A stretch of 64,000 nucleotides of DNA from Epiperipatus broadwayi (taxonomy: Eukaryota; Onychophora; Udeonychophora; Euonychophora; Peripatidae). The notes beneath the pieces are model-generated. The model was not told where the DNA came from. It saw nothing but the letters and a program-made list of their open reading frames with translations, and made no database searches. Of the stretch, positions 23,970 to 35,394 are shown piece after piece. The first letter of the stretch is position 1; every line of letters begins with the position of its first letter. The stretch covers positions 310,001 through 374,000 of the forward strand of contig JAQFVV010006505.1 in NCBI GenBank assembly GCA_028023455.1. Direction: 5' to 3'. Both the position numbers and the translations under genes were made by a program.

Positions 23970-24541
23970 CACTAAACATCACATGATTACCATTTCTTAT
24001 GCTTGCTCATAACGGTTATTAAAACAGACAAAACTCTCCATACAGTAGTGCCACTCAGTGCAAGCCAGAGTAATCAATGGATGCCAGAAGGCTTGTGCAT
24101 AATATTCCTATCTAGTGCCTACTCATCCAATATTCCCAGACTAAGAAATGGTGATCATGTGATGTTTAGTGGTTTAATACCAATCCTGCCTAATAATATA
24201 GTGGTGGCTATGGTTATTAAAGAACCAAAGACACCAAAATGTATGGATACTGAACTGAGTTCAGACTTATATGACTAGATAAGCTACTGAGCTTGAATTG
24301 AAAATATTATTGGGTTTTCAATTTTAAACTCACTAGAGGGTTGCATTAGATCCTAAGATCTAGGTGCAGTGCTCTCAGATCCAAGGATCCTCACTGAAAA
24401 GGCTACCAGCTAGAAACGAGTTTGGGAATATTGAATGAGTAGGCATTAGATAGGGATTTTATGCACAAGCTTTCTGGAATTCATTGATTACTCTGGTTGG
24501 CACAGGGTGGCACTACTGTATGGAGAGTTTTGCCTGTTTTA
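23970..24541. mobile_element. Family B foldback element, complete copy
   Basis: Best complete copy. The left arm begins TTAAAACAGACAAAACTCTC (about 24019) and the right arm ends GAGAGTTTTGCCTGTTTTAA (about 24541), with terminal inverted repeats of about 110-125 bp (CCATACAGTAGTGCCAC.. versus ..GTGGCACTACTGTATGG). The ends read TTAA outermost, compatible with a TTAA target, but the arm itself begins with A, so this is not decisive. The middle carries CTGAACTGAGTTCAG. There is no coding capacity, so it is a nonautonomous MITE-type element. Confidence 0.7.
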
Positions 24542-24754
24542 ATATGTGATTGCTAGTAAAGCAGTGCTAATAAGTGAAACCAGATGTGTAATTGAATAAT
24601 GATTAAAAACATATAGTAATAATTAAAGAGAAAAATAAAGTAGTAGAGCAATTATGTACTAAAGAACAGATGTATGTCTGGAAAAAAACAAAAATATTAG
24701 ATAGAAAGTAAAATGAAGAAAAAACAAAAATGTGCACATGACAGTGACAAGTAA

Positions 24755-25262
24755 ACAGATGGATAGATGGATGGGTGGATATGTAGATAAATAGATACAT
24801 AATAGATGGATGGATGTATATGTTGATAAATAGATATATAGTAGGTAAATAGATAGATAGATAGACCTATAGATAAATGGATAGATGGCCAGATGGGTAT
24901 GTAGATAAATAGATAGATAAATGGATAGATGGATGGTTATGTAGATAAATAGATACATAGTAAGTAGATAGATAGATAGACAGATAGATAGATGGATGGA
25001 TGGATATGTATGTAAATAGATACACAGTAGGTAGATAGAGAGTTAGATAGATGGATAAATGGATGAATGGATATGTAGATAAATAGATACATAGTAGGAG
25101 ATAGATAGATAGACAGATAGGTAGATGGATGGATATGTAGATAAATAGATACATAATAGTTAGATAGATAGATGGATAGATGGATGGATATGTAGATAAA
25201 TAGATACATAAAGATAGATGGATAGATAGACAGAATATAGATAGATAGCTGAAGAGATAGAT
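24755..25262. repeat. Compound GATA/GATG microsatellite with longer periodicity
   Basis: Mixed GATA, GATG and GACA tetranucleotides. The word GATAAATAGATACATA recurs roughly every 60-70 bp, giving a higher-order pattern. Long reverse-strand frames rich in Tyr/Ile/Ser/Leu are artefacts of the 4 bp repeat. Confidence 0.9.
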
Positions 25263-25269
25263 GGATAGA

Positions 25270-25820
25270 CACCCATAATGCTTGGAAACTATTCATTAAT
25301 CTTGCCTTTAAAAAAATGAAAAATCCAGGAGAGGACCCTGATGCATTAAGCATATACAATTTTAATTGATGACTGACTTTAACAGAATAGTCTAAGTAAT
25401 TAAAATAGTCACAATTCCTGAATGTAGATGTCATTAGTTTTATTCCCATGCTATTACTATCATTAGTGAGATCAGAAACACCCAAAGATGAGAGAAAAAA
25501 GACACTCTATGATCTATTGTGGTAGTATTGTCCGAGACTCTGGAGCATAAAGCCATCTAATTGATTTAAATTCTTGCATTTCCAGCACTTGAATTGCTTA
25601 TGAACTCCCAAGCGATAAAGCTATTAAGTTATCTATTTAATACAATTCGAATTTGATGGAAATAGTCCAGCATATAACGACAATAAAATGAGATCATCAA
25701 AATCATTCAGATCAACAAAAGATACTAAGGGTGTCATCAATTCCACCGATGACTTCTTGAATTCTTCATAAAATAAAAATTATATAAAAGTTAAATGGAA
25801 TAAAAATAAAAAGATGTATA
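25270..25820. other. No recognisable feature
   Basis: Moderately AT-rich. A reverse-strand open segment runs from here into the microsatellite, but its non-repeat part was not recognised. Confidence 0.4.
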
Positions 25821-25821
25821 G

Positions 25822-25932
25822 TTCATAAGAAGTTCAAACACCAAACCCATGAGCACCAGAATCGACCCTGCATCCTTCCAATCCCAAGTTGAATGCTGTA
25901 CCAACTGTACCAAACTATGCAGGGAACTAAAA
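25822..25932 (-). repeat. Single monomer of the tRNA-like tandem repeat
   Basis: GTTCATAAGAAGTTCAAAC, AGAATCGACCCTG, CCAATCCCAAGTTGAATGC, TACCAACTGTACCAAAC, TATGCAGGG: one isolated unit of the array at 26690-28395, lying about 760 bp before it. 25940-26690 between them shows nothing else. Confidence 0.65.
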
Positions 25933-26689
25933 ATTATATAAAAAGTTACACCGAATTTAGTTTAACAATCTTCAATTTGTTTGAAGTTTGCTACAAAGGA
26001 TATCAGCAATGATTAATCATCCAAGAATCATCTTGAGCTGAATTCATTTATTCTTTTCACATCACCAACATATTCTATATCATCTGCATCTTGCACTATT
26101 TATTCACAACACCCTTAGTAATGAATCCATTATGTTTAAGAACTAAATGTCTAGAAGTTATACTCCACATCAATTACTACTAACATCAATAATCGTCTAG
26201 TTAGATCTGGTAGTTAAACAATGAAAGTTGCTGAAATTTTTCTTGTTATTTTATATAGATAACTTGACATTAGTTTGTTTTGTTAATGATCTCTTATGGT
26301 GATTAGAGGTTTTATAAACCTTCTATTGGAATTAAGCTTTTAAACCAGTAGCAGATCCTTGTTACACCTTATCAAATAAAAATCCTTGCGGTAAATGTCT
26401 CCATGCTGACTACTTCATTTCACCTTTTAAGTTATTCATCATTTCCCAGAATTGTTATAAGTGTTTCAAAATCTCAATTGTGTTATATATTAATTTATGT
26501 GCTGCTACTAATTGCTTAAGGTAGTTGAAAAATTTGAGCAAAGTTTAAAATTTTCTGAAAACATTTAACATCTGAAGAATGGATGGAGGGAATAGTTCAA
26601 TATATACTTGCAAGCAAATAAAGTATAATTTATTCTAACACTAAACAAATACATTTATAATAAAAAAAAATGTTTATTTTTGTGCGTAA

Positions 26690-28395
26690 ATAAAAAAAGG
26701 TATCAGGCTTTACTGCTCAGGCATTCATAAAAAAGATTGGGTGCCAGATCTTTGAGTGCCTGAATCGATCCTGGGACATCCCAAACCCCAAGTTGGATGC
26801 CTATCAACTGTCCCAAACTGTGCAAGGTAAAAAAGACATTTAGCTTTATTATTCAGGAGTTCTTAGTTTAAGAGTAGGACCTGTGAGTGCCAAAATCAAT
26901 CCTGGAACCTTCTGATCCTAAGTTGATGTTCACCCAACTGTGTCAAACCATGCAGAGCTTAAAAAGATATGGCTTTATTGTTCAGGAGTTCATAAGAAGT
27001 TCAAGGCCTATGAGTGGCAGAATTGATCCTTGAGACTTTTCAATCCCAAGTTGGATGTTCTACCAAATGTACCAAATCATGCTGGGTAAAACAGACATAT
27101 GGGTTTATTGGTCAGGAGTTCATAAGAAGTTTGAGATTTATGAGTGGCAAAACCAATCCTGGGACATTCCAATCCCAAGTTGGATGCCTATCAACTGTCC
27201 CAAATTGTGCAAGGTAAAAAAGACAAGGAGTTCTTAGTTTAAGAGTAGGACCTGTGAGTGCCAAAATTAATCCTGGAACCTTCTGATCCTAAGTCAATGT
27301 TCTCCCAACTGCGCCAAATCATGGAGAGATAAAAAAAGATGTGACTTTATTGCTCAGGACTTCATAAGAAGTCCAAGAACTGAAAATGGCAGAATTGGTC
27401 CTGGAACCTCCTGATCATGAGTTGGATGTTCTACCCACTGTGCCAAACCATGCAGAGCTAAAAAACATATGGCTTTATTGCTTAGGAGTTCATAAGAAGT
27501 TCAAGGCCTGTGAGTGGCAAAATTGATCATTGAGACTTCTCAATTTCAAGTTGGATGTTCTACCAAATGTACCAAATCATGCAGGGTAAAACAGACATAT
27601 AGGTTTATTGGACAAGTTTGAGACCTATGAGTGGCAAAATCAATCCTGGGACTTTCCAATCCCAAACTGGATACTCTACCAACTGTGCCAAACCATGCAG
27701 GGCCAAAAAGACATATGGTCTTATTACTCAGAAGTTCATAAGATGTTCAAGACCTTCAAGTGCTTAGAATCAATTCTGGAACCTCCTGACCCCAAGTAAG
27801 ATGCTCTATCAACTGCACCAAATCATGCAGAAACAAAAAAACATATGCCCTTATTATTTGGGAGTTCATAAGAAATTCCAAAATCTAAAAGTGGCAGAAT
27901 CAATCCTAAAACCCCTGATCCCAAGTTGGATGCTCTACCAACTACACCAAACCATGCAGGACCAAAAAAGACATATGCCTTTATTACTCAGGAATTCATA
28001 AGAGACCAAAAATACATATGGCTTCAGAAGTTCATAAGAAGTTCAGGCCTGAAGTGGCAGAATCAATCCTAAAACTCCCTGATCCAAAGTCTGATGCTCT
28101 ACCAACTGTACCAAATAATGCAGGATAAAAAAGACACATGTCTTTATTACTCAAGAGTTCATAAAAAGTTCAAGACCTGAAAGTGGCAGAATCAAAGTCC
28201 TGGACCCCTGATCTCATGTCAAATGCTCTACAAATTGCACCAAACCATGCAGGATAAAAAAAGACATATGGCTTTATTACTCAGGAGTTCATAAGAAGTT
28301 CAAGACCTGAAGTGGCAGAATCAATCCTGGAAACCCCTGATCTCAAGTCAGATGCTCAACCCTACCAATTACACCCAACTGTGCAGGGCACATAC
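26690..28395 (-). repeat. Tandem array of ~115-160 bp units carrying a tRNA-like module
   Basis: Thirteen consecutive units marked by ..CCAAACCATGCAGG..-type junctions (about 26825, 26950, 27075, 27200, 27315, 27445, 27575, 27685, 27820, 27950, 28110, 28240, 28375). On the minus strand a unit reads GGTTTGGTACAGTTGGTAGA, then GCATCCAACTTGGGATCAGG, then AGGATTGATTCTGCC. These match a tRNA D-arm/A-box (TGGNNNAGTTGGTAGAGC) and a weaker T-arm/B-box (GGNTYGATTC) at tRNA-like spacing. Between modules lies AAAAGACATATGGCTTTATT..CAGGAGTTCATAAGAAGTTC. Units 26760-27090 and 27200-27590 are more alike than neighbours, showing a higher-order repeat of about 3-4 units. It is a satellite made of SINE-like monomers. 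Small plus-strand frames (about 27014-28001) are artefacts. Confidence 0.75.
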
Positions 28396-28399
28396 CTAA

Positions 28400-29119
28400 A
28401 TTTTACATGTCTATAGAATATCACTGCCATAATAGGTAAAATCCATAACCACAACCAAATCAATGCTCTAATATATACATCTTTTTCTCTGAAATTTATT
28501 TATATAATGGATTCCCAAAATTTACAGATTACCTTACTGTCTTTTATCTAAGTCCTTTCCTTTCCAAAACAACTACAAGTGATTTAAACAAAATATGAGA
28601 TAATGGTTATAAAAGTAAGGAAAACCAACTCATACATCATGTGACTTAATTAATTTGTATTTACAATTGTAATATAAGTAGCATACTAATAGCTTTAAAC
28701 AAACTTTTCTGATAAATACCACAAGGGAAATCATTTAAAATCTCTATGTAGAATTATTCCTACCTTCTAACCAGTTTCAAGTTGATGGCGCTCATCAATG
28801 AGGCGCTAGGATATTCAGACACTAGATCTAAAATACAAACTCAAGCCCAGCATGTGAGAGTGAACTAAATTCAGATACATCATATATTAATAGACTTAGC
28901 AATATAACATTGCCAAAGCCATAATAGTAAGGAAAACCAAGTCCTACATCACATGACTTAATTAGGTTGTATTTACAAATGTGACATTTATTGAAAAAGC
29001 TTGTTTAGAGCTATTAGCATGCCCATTATATTAAAAATCACTATAAAAACAAGCAAACAAAAAAGCACAAAAAATGTATGTGTTATATATAATATAAATA
29101 CATTTAATAGTTTACATTA
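28400..29119. other. AT-rich stretch with a short foldback-like fragment
   Basis: A diverged piece at about 28770-28910 (TCATCAATGAGGCGCTAGG, CACTAGATCTAAAATACAAA) recalls the middle of families B and E. Two nearby segments share AAGGAAAACCAA..ACATCA.GTGACTTAATTA (about 28616 and 28931). Confidence 0.4.
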
Positions 29120-29127
29120 ATCTAGAA

Positions 29128-30453
29128 CCGAATTTCTCAAAGTATGATCTGTGGAATGCTGGTCATCTGCAGAAAGCCTTGTATAGCTTTAAATGCTGCA
29201 CCAAGTGTGAACACACTTGAATATATTAAAATATACTGCTTAGGGAAATCTGTACATGTGCAATTCTGGCTGCGAGACTCAGCAGTTGATGAAAATCCAT
29301 CAGAGAAAGTGGACATAGGCTTAGCCAGATGAATAGATATTATTGAAGACAGTACTTTAAACACATCACAGAATTAATTTGGTTACATATGTAAGTTTAT
29401 TATTATTACAAATCTTTATTAGTACTTTTGGCTCTTCTATTATAATAGATTTGAATTGACTCAAATAAATTTTGTGACTTAACATTTATTATTATTATTG
29501 TATTTTTTATTTTATAATTATTATATATTTTTTCTTGTTATAATTACATATTTATTTTGATATTATAGATTTCAACTGTTTTATATTTGATTTTATATGG
29601 TACAACCTTATTTATTAAACCCCTCAAAACATCATATGATCAATGCAACTTATGTTTATACAAGCTATTAAAATCTTCTAGCATCCATTGATTACTATAG
29701 CTTGCACTAGGTGGCACTAATGTATATAGAGAGTTGCTACCATTTTAATCATATTTATTTCACAATCTTTACTTTTTGTTATTAAGTATTTTTATCAAAT
29801 CATTTTTATTATGATTGTTTTTACATTTTATGACATCTAATACTTTCTTTCACAATTACTTTTGTGTGTTGCAGTCTTTTCATAACATATTTTTTTGTTT
29901 CTTTTATACATCCATGCAAATGATTATAAAAATCCAATTGATTTAATTAGTGATTTAGATTTAAAACAAACATGCAATGAACTGCCATTAAATGATTTCT
30001 GGACAAATTTAACAGAAGAACATCCAATATGTCAAAACTAGCTATTCAAGTATTTGTTTTTTTTTTATAATGACATCTTTACATGAAGCAGGATTTTTAT
30101 ATTAAGTTGCAATCAAATAAATTTATAGGAACAGACTCAATGCCAAATTAAATATGAGAATTCAATTTTCTAATATAAAAAGAATTTGCAATTTAAAAAT
30201 CCAAGATCGCAAAGTCTTTAAGAATATACTTTTATTATAATGTACGCTAGTTTATTTTACTATTTTCATGTCTTTTGTTTTACGTAATTAAAATTTGAGA
30301 ATAAATGTTTGTTTTGTTTGCTTAATTCATATATTTACTTTCTTAATTTATTTATTATTAATATCTATCTCCCTTATAAAATAATCACGGTGTTCTGTTA
30401 AATCTTCAGGATTTATGAAATGCTCCATCATACACAAAGTTTGGGAAACACTG
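29128..30453 (+). mobile_element. hAT element, internally decayed, with 8 bp target duplications
   Basis: The right end reads GTTTGGGAAACACTG, the inverted form of the widespread hAT terminus CAGTGTTTCCCAAAC. The left end is CCGAATTTCTCAAAGTATG, a diverged match. Flanking 8-mers are ATCTAGAA (29120-29127) and ATTTAGAA (30454-30461), one mismatch apart, as expected for a hAT. Near the 3' end a degenerate hATC-type region is readable across frames (29990-30230): FWTNLTEEHP..., then EAGFLY.. and YRNRLNAKLNMRI-like residues. The rest of the transposase is missing. A family B remnant sits inside at about 29610-29750. Confidence 0.75.
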
Positions 30454-30520
30454 ATTTAGAACCTCATTGAAGATATTCTTGATATTTTTTCAATAAACAA
30501 TATATCTGTAATTTTATTAG

Positions 30521-31430
30521 TCATCATCATCAAACATTATCGATCCACTGCAGGGTAAATATCTCTCCAAGTGCAATACATCTTCTTTGATCTTTAGCTT
30601 CTCTTTTCCACATCATCCCAGCAACTTTTTTATTTCATCAGTCCATCTCACATGCGGTCTCTTTCTGAGTCTTTTACAATCTTTTGGAATCCAGTTTAAG
30701 ATTTCAATTGTCCATATATTATTGTCTCTTCTAGCAATATGTCCAGTCCAACTCTACTTCAGTCTTTTAATTTTTTATGAGGTCAGTAACATCTGTTTGT
30801 TCTCTCACCTATTTATTGTATTTTCATTCTCTTCTTGTTACTCCTAACATGCATCTGTCCATACTTCTTTGAGTGGTCTGAAGTCTCTGTATTGATCGTC
30901 TATTAAGTGTCCAAGTTTCAGATCGATAAGTAAGAACTGGTAAAACACATTTAACACATAGGCATATTTCCTTCTAGTATCAAGTTATTTCTACCAAAAG
31001 CACTCCAAACAAGTTTAATTCTCTGATTAATCTCATCAATTATGTTTCCATCTGTATTAATAATCTGACCAAGGTATTTGTAGCTGTTAACTTTTTCTAA
31101 GTCATCATAATCAATCTTTATTTTCATATTTTGAGAAAATCCATTAAACATTACTTTAGTCTTTTTAACATTTATCTTTAGTCCTACTTTCATCTGATAA
31201 CTCCTGCAACATTTCCTGCAGCTCTAAAGCATTATTTGCAAAAAAAACACAATCATCTGCAAAATCTAAATGACTTAAATAATCTCCGTTTACTTTCTCT
31301 CCTTTAGCTTCCCATTTTAATCCACAAAATACTTCTTGAAGCACTGCTGTAAAAAGTTTTGGAGAGATGGAGTCACCCTGTCTTACACCCTTCTCAGTAT
31401 TGATTTTCCTAGTATCATTATGTAAGATAT
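30521..31430 (-). pseudogene. RTE-clade LINE, 5'-truncated copy
   Basis: The 3' terminus on the minus strand is (TGA)n (plus-strand CATCATCATCA at about 30523). Moving 5', the minus strand encodes GVRQGDSISPKLFTAVLQE, LDFADDCVFFANNALELQEM (the FADD catalytic motif is intact) and, from 31193, GLKINVKKTKVMFNGFSQN..YLGQIINTDGNIID..RIKLVWSAFGRNN before decay sets in. It lacks the endonuclease and most of the RT fingers/palm. It is the uninterrupted sibling of the element at 12676-16339 and shows that copy's 2.8 kb insert. Not functional. Confidence 0.8.
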
Positions 31431-31547
31431 GGAGTAACTAGCTTTAATTAATAGTTTTCATAATGTGAACAAATAATACTTTAGTAAATTCCTTATTAAA
31501 AAATATTTGGAAAGACTTTTACATAAAATATATTCTATTGACTCATG

Positions 31548-32064
31548 TAATGGATATTTGTATAGGGTAATTTTCACTACACCACTCTCCCAAAAGATAG
31601 AGACTGGTTTCTAGCTGCTTTCAACACCTTGTGGAGGGGTGAGCATATGACCAAAAGACATGTGAACAAGTTATATGATTCCCAAGATCCTTATTTGTCA
31701 GTTGGCTTTGATCACATTATCTTGAAAATAACTTTATCATTCTTCAGTACATATAGTTAGCCAATTATTACAGATTACATGATTAGCAACACAACAATTA
31801 AACAATTAAATTGTACTAATTGACTATCTATATATACTGAACAATGATAAAGATTTGTATAAGAGATTGTGATCAGGGCCAACTGATGAGTGGTGATTTA
31901 GCATCAAATGTGCATCTCGGGAATCATACATATTTTTTAACTTGTCTTAGTTAATCTGTTTATGATTACATCCCTCCACAAGTGTTAAAAGCAGATAGAA
32001 ACCAGTCCCTACCTTCCTTGAGAGTGCGAGTGAAAATTACACTACAGAAATAGTATTCATTAAG
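31548..32064. mobile_element. Foldback element with family A fragment in the loop
   Basis: Left arm 31548-31690 (AATTTTCACTACACCACTCT, AGAGACTGGTTTCTAGCTGC, CACCTTGTGGAGGG) is matched by the right arm 31915-32064 in reverse complement (CCCTCCACAAGTGTTAAAAG, GAAACCAGTCCCT, GTGAAAATTACACTACAG). The loop contains a piece of family A (CAACTGATGAGTGGTGATTT). Confidence 0.65.
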
Positions 32065-32194
32065 TGGATAATATCCAGCCTAATGAATGCCTGATAAAAA
32101 TTATTAATATTCAAATGATTAATGATATATAAGTTTGATTACATCTGTACATAAAAATAAACGAATGATTTATCCCTTGTAACTTTATAAAAAA

Positions 32195-32285
32195 AAAAAA
32201 TCGAACACCGGGCATGGCACAACTGGGTGATCCATTGATTTTGAACTTCAGAGTCTGCCGTTCTGCTACTGCGCCAAATTACACA
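32195..32285 (-). repeat. Degenerate tRNA-like sequence
   Basis: On the minus strand: AATTTGGCGCAGTAGCAGAA (A-box-like), a CAGACTCTGAAG segment and GTTCAAAATC (B-box-like). The arms do not fold into a full cloverleaf and spacing is shortened, so this is a tRNA-derived relic or SINE head, not a gene. Confidence 0.35.
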
Positions 32286-32544
32286 GTTTCATATATACAT
32301 ATAAATGGGTGTATTTTTATATGTATTGCATATTATTTAAAAAAATAGTGGAACGATGGAAAAACATATGGAGAGAGATATAAATTAAAGAGTAAAATAA
32401 ACAAAGGCAAGCAATAAATAGTTATCTACAATGTATTCTATTCAACAGCTGCTCTCAACCATTTCATTACATAAGTTTATACTGCATGTTCTTCTTTCAA
32501 ATTTGCATAACATATGAGCAAATTTGAACTACTTTAAAATGAAA

Positions 32545-32791
32545 CACGTGTGGCAAAATGTAACTCAAGCAAAGAAAATTCTATCCGCACGCAAACTTAA
32601 TAGTGTATGGTCAGAAAATATTTAAACGTATATTTTTACAGCTGGTCTTAAACAATTAAATAGTTACTTTATGGAAAGAAAGTAATCTAAGAATCTGAGA
32701 TAGAAAATTTATACTGATTATAGGAGGGTGCCTTGTTTGCCTAGATGTACATCAAAAGAAATTAATGTTTGTTTGTTTTTTTAAATAATAA
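32545..32791 (+). repeat. Local duplication, left copy (uninterrupted)
   Basis: About 245 bp closely similar to 33149-34096 without the inserts: TCAAGCAAAGAAAATTCTAT, AATAGTGTATGGTCAGAAAA, TTATACTGATTATAGGAGGG, GTGCCTTGTTTG, then AATGTTTGTTTGTTTTTTTA. It serves as the empty-site paralogue for the solo LTR. Confidence 0.85.
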
Positions 32792-33442
32792 CAATGAGGT
32801 GACGTAAATTTAAAATCATTGTTTTAAAAATAATTGAAGATATTTTTTTTTTTCAGATTAAATTTTTAAATCTTATTAATAAAATATACATTTCTATAAA
32901 ATATTCAATACCCGTGGATTTTTTTTATGTATGAAAGTCAGTGTACGTGTATATATATATTACTTGTGAAAGCTATACTGTCATCACTCTCCCATATTAG
33001 ATTTTAATGCTCTCAAAAGTAAATACTTTAAGGCTGACGTAATTATTTTATTTATAACAGTTCTTCGCAAAACTAATTACCACTATGTAAGACATAAAGA
33101 TTAATCATGGGCTGTAGGAATAACGTTCATTATTTACTGTTATAGTCACATGTGTGGTAAAATGTAACTTAAGCAAAGAAAATTCTATCCGCGCGCAAAC
33201 TTAATAGTGTATGGTCAGAAAATATTTAAACGTATATTTTTTTCAGCTGGTCTTAAACAATCAAATAGTTACTTTATGGAAGTAATAACTGAAACACAGG
33301 CTTATTATATACCTGTGTCTATATATACGTAATATATAGGGTATATGAGAACAGACCTTCACACATTTCAGATCGAAAATTTATACTGATTATAGGAGGG
33401 TGCCTTGTTTGTTTAGATCTACATCAAAAGAAATTATGTTTG

Positions 33443-34072
33443 TGTTATAGTCCTCCCTTCTCTCAGAAGTGGACTATTCCAGATGCCGCCTTATCTGATC
33501 GAATTAGGCATTGTTTACCACAGGCCAATAGGCTGATGTATAGATAAAAGCATAGCCAATGATTATTACAGGCCAATGAGCAACGATGCTTGCTGAATCC
33601 GAAGGTTTTCAATAAGGTCAGGGATCTGGGTATAAATAGTCAGCCTTTTGTGAGAATCAAGGAAGAACGTGTCTAACCTAAACAGACACTTTGCGTTCTC
33701 CCAGGGAAACTCTGCTAACCTAAACAGTAGCAAGTATTCCCATTGATAGCACTATGCTATTTAGATCTACGCAGCTAGGCAAGTCCCACAGAGACTGGAC
33801 GCTGCTAAAGATCACACTCAGCTCGAGGCAAGCTGTCTAGTACAGCTGGAGGAGTCATAGACCTTACCCGTGAGGCAAGCCATAAGGTGTGGCTGGAAGC
33901 GGCAGGCAGAACACAAGAGTTACATTAAACTCCAAGATTCAACTTATAAATATTCATTTGTATACTGTATATTGTTTGTATATAATAAATATATTAAATT
34001 ATAATACTTGTTTCAGTATTATTTTATATTATTTACTGTTAGTTGGGTCTGTAATCCAGACCAAACCCAACA
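33443..34072 (+). mobile_element. Solo LTR of an LTR retrotransposon
   Basis: 630 bp beginning TGTTATAGTCCTCCC and ending CCAAACCCAACA (TG..CA, with short inverted TGTT/AACA). It is flanked by the 5 bp duplication GTTTG at 33438-33442 and 34073-34077. TATAAATA lies at 33631-33638 and AATAAA at 33984, giving a U3-R-U5-like order on the plus strand. Composition is visibly more GC-rich than the surroundings in its first 450 bp. No internal retroviral-type genes are nearby, so the element has probably been reduced to one LTR by recombination. The superfamily (Gypsy, BEL or other) cannot be told from the LTR alone. Confidence 0.85.
33631..33638 (+). promoter_or_regulatory. TATA box of the solo LTR
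   Basis: TATAAATA within CTGGGTATAAATAGTCAGCC, about 190 bp from the LTR start, in the position of a U3 promoter. Confidence 0.6.
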
Positions 34073-34139
34073 GTTTGTTTCTTTTTTTAAATAATAGATC
34101 GTCACATGAACAAGCTAGTTAAATTTCAAATCCCTGTAG

Positions 34140-34410
34140 CCAATAAACATCACATGATCACCATTTCTTATGCTTGCTTATAACTGTTATTAAAACAGGC
34201 AAAACTCACTACTCGTATAAGATCTAAGTGCAGAGCTCTCAGATCCAAGGCTCCTAACTGACGAAGGCCACAAGCCAGATACTAGTCTGGGGATATTGGA
34301 TGAGTAGGCACTAGATGGGGATTTTATGCACAAGCCTTCTGGCATCCATTGATTACTCTAGCTTGCTGTGAGTGGCAATACGTATAGAGAGTTTTGTCTG
34401 TTTTAAATCC
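34140..34410. repeat. Family B foldback element
   Basis: Left end AAACATCACATGATCACCAT..TTAAAACAGGCAAAACTC, then the right half from about 34215 (TCAGATCCAAGGCTCC, GATGAGTAGGCACTAGATG, ending AGAGAGTTTTGTCTGTTTTAA). The left arm is mostly deleted. Confidence 0.65.
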
Positions 34411-34414
34411 CTAT

Positions 34415-35390
34415 AGCTAGTAATAGAACTTTAGCTATGAAATTCATTATGCCATTATCTAGTTTGATCAACTTTAGAATTTTTTCATTTAGATGTCATA
34501 TATGGCTTATGGCTTAGAGTCTATTTCTATAGTCTTGAACAACTACTATTAAAACCATACATTTTGACATTGCTTATTTATTGATCAAAATAATAGATGT
34601 TTAAAATACCTATGATTAACCATTAACTAAGATTGGAGATAGTATAAAATATTGACCATAATATTTTTTTCTAAAATGTTGTCATGTATTTTCTAACTTA
34701 AAGCACAGACACTGCAAAATATTAAATAGTATTTTAAACTTAAGAATGCTGCTAAATAAATTACTGAAAAGAAATGTTTAGTTAAATGAAGTTTAAAAAA
34801 TAAAAGCTTTTAATTATACTCATGTATATATTAATTAATTGAATGGACATATGAATTACTTTATATGGAAATGAATTCCTAAGACTAATTAATTGTATGT
34901 GTAATTAAAAACTAAGATGAATTCCATTATGATTACAAACTTTAAATAATACGTAAATTAATTAAGCAAACTGATTAAAGCAAAAGTCAAATTACTCCAG
35001 AAAAGATAAGAAAAGCAAAAGAAGAGATCGATATAAAAAGCCAGAGAAAAAGGACTGTGCACTTTTTCCTGTGTTGCTGCTTTTGTCCTTGTGTCCTCAT
35101 GTTGTAAGGCAGTGAAGATCACCATTTTCAGGATCTCTGCTCCTGTAGATCACTAAGCTGACTAGTACTCTTAGCAGATTGTCTTGGTCTTATTATTTTG
35201 AATACCTCAAGAGGCTCTTCAAGGGTTGTGCTATAAAGACTATAGATGTTAGTGAAGGTAAAGCAAAAAATAGTTTGCCTTAACTGTATAAACCAATATT
35301 TATCATTCAATAGCTAATTTGTGAATTAGGCTTGCTCAAATGCAGACTTTATATTTATGTTAAAAATCTGAATAGTATATTTTTTTTAAT
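34415..35390. other. AT-rich stretch, nothing firm
   Basis: A TATAAAAAGCCAGAG motif at 35032 is followed by a T/C-rich segment (CTTTTTCCTGTGTTGCTGC), which resembles a retroelement promoter, but no element boundaries or coding frame were found. Confidence 0.4.
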
Positions 35391-35394
35391 TAAA

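Larger units (their letters stand above)
33149..34096 (+). repeat. Local duplication, right copy (carrying two insertions)
   Basis: Same sequence as the left copy, but with an ~80 bp family A tail piece at about 33285-33375 (ACACAGGCTTATTATATACC..) and the 630 bp solo LTR at 33443-34072. Otherwise the two copies differ by scattered substitutions. Confidence 0.8.

Noticed and set aside
21610-24300. Small frames of 60-92 codons such as those at 21673, 22635 and 24003
   Set aside because: They repeat the same translated family B sequence in several places, so they are repeat shadows.
24603-25485. Several overlapping reverse-strand frames rich in Tyr, Ile, Ser and Leu
   Set aside because: They are translations of the GATA/GATG microsatellite and have no real protein character.
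26690-28395. CRISPR-like array
   Set aside because: Units are long, diverged and contiguous with no unique spacers, and the genome is eukaryotic.
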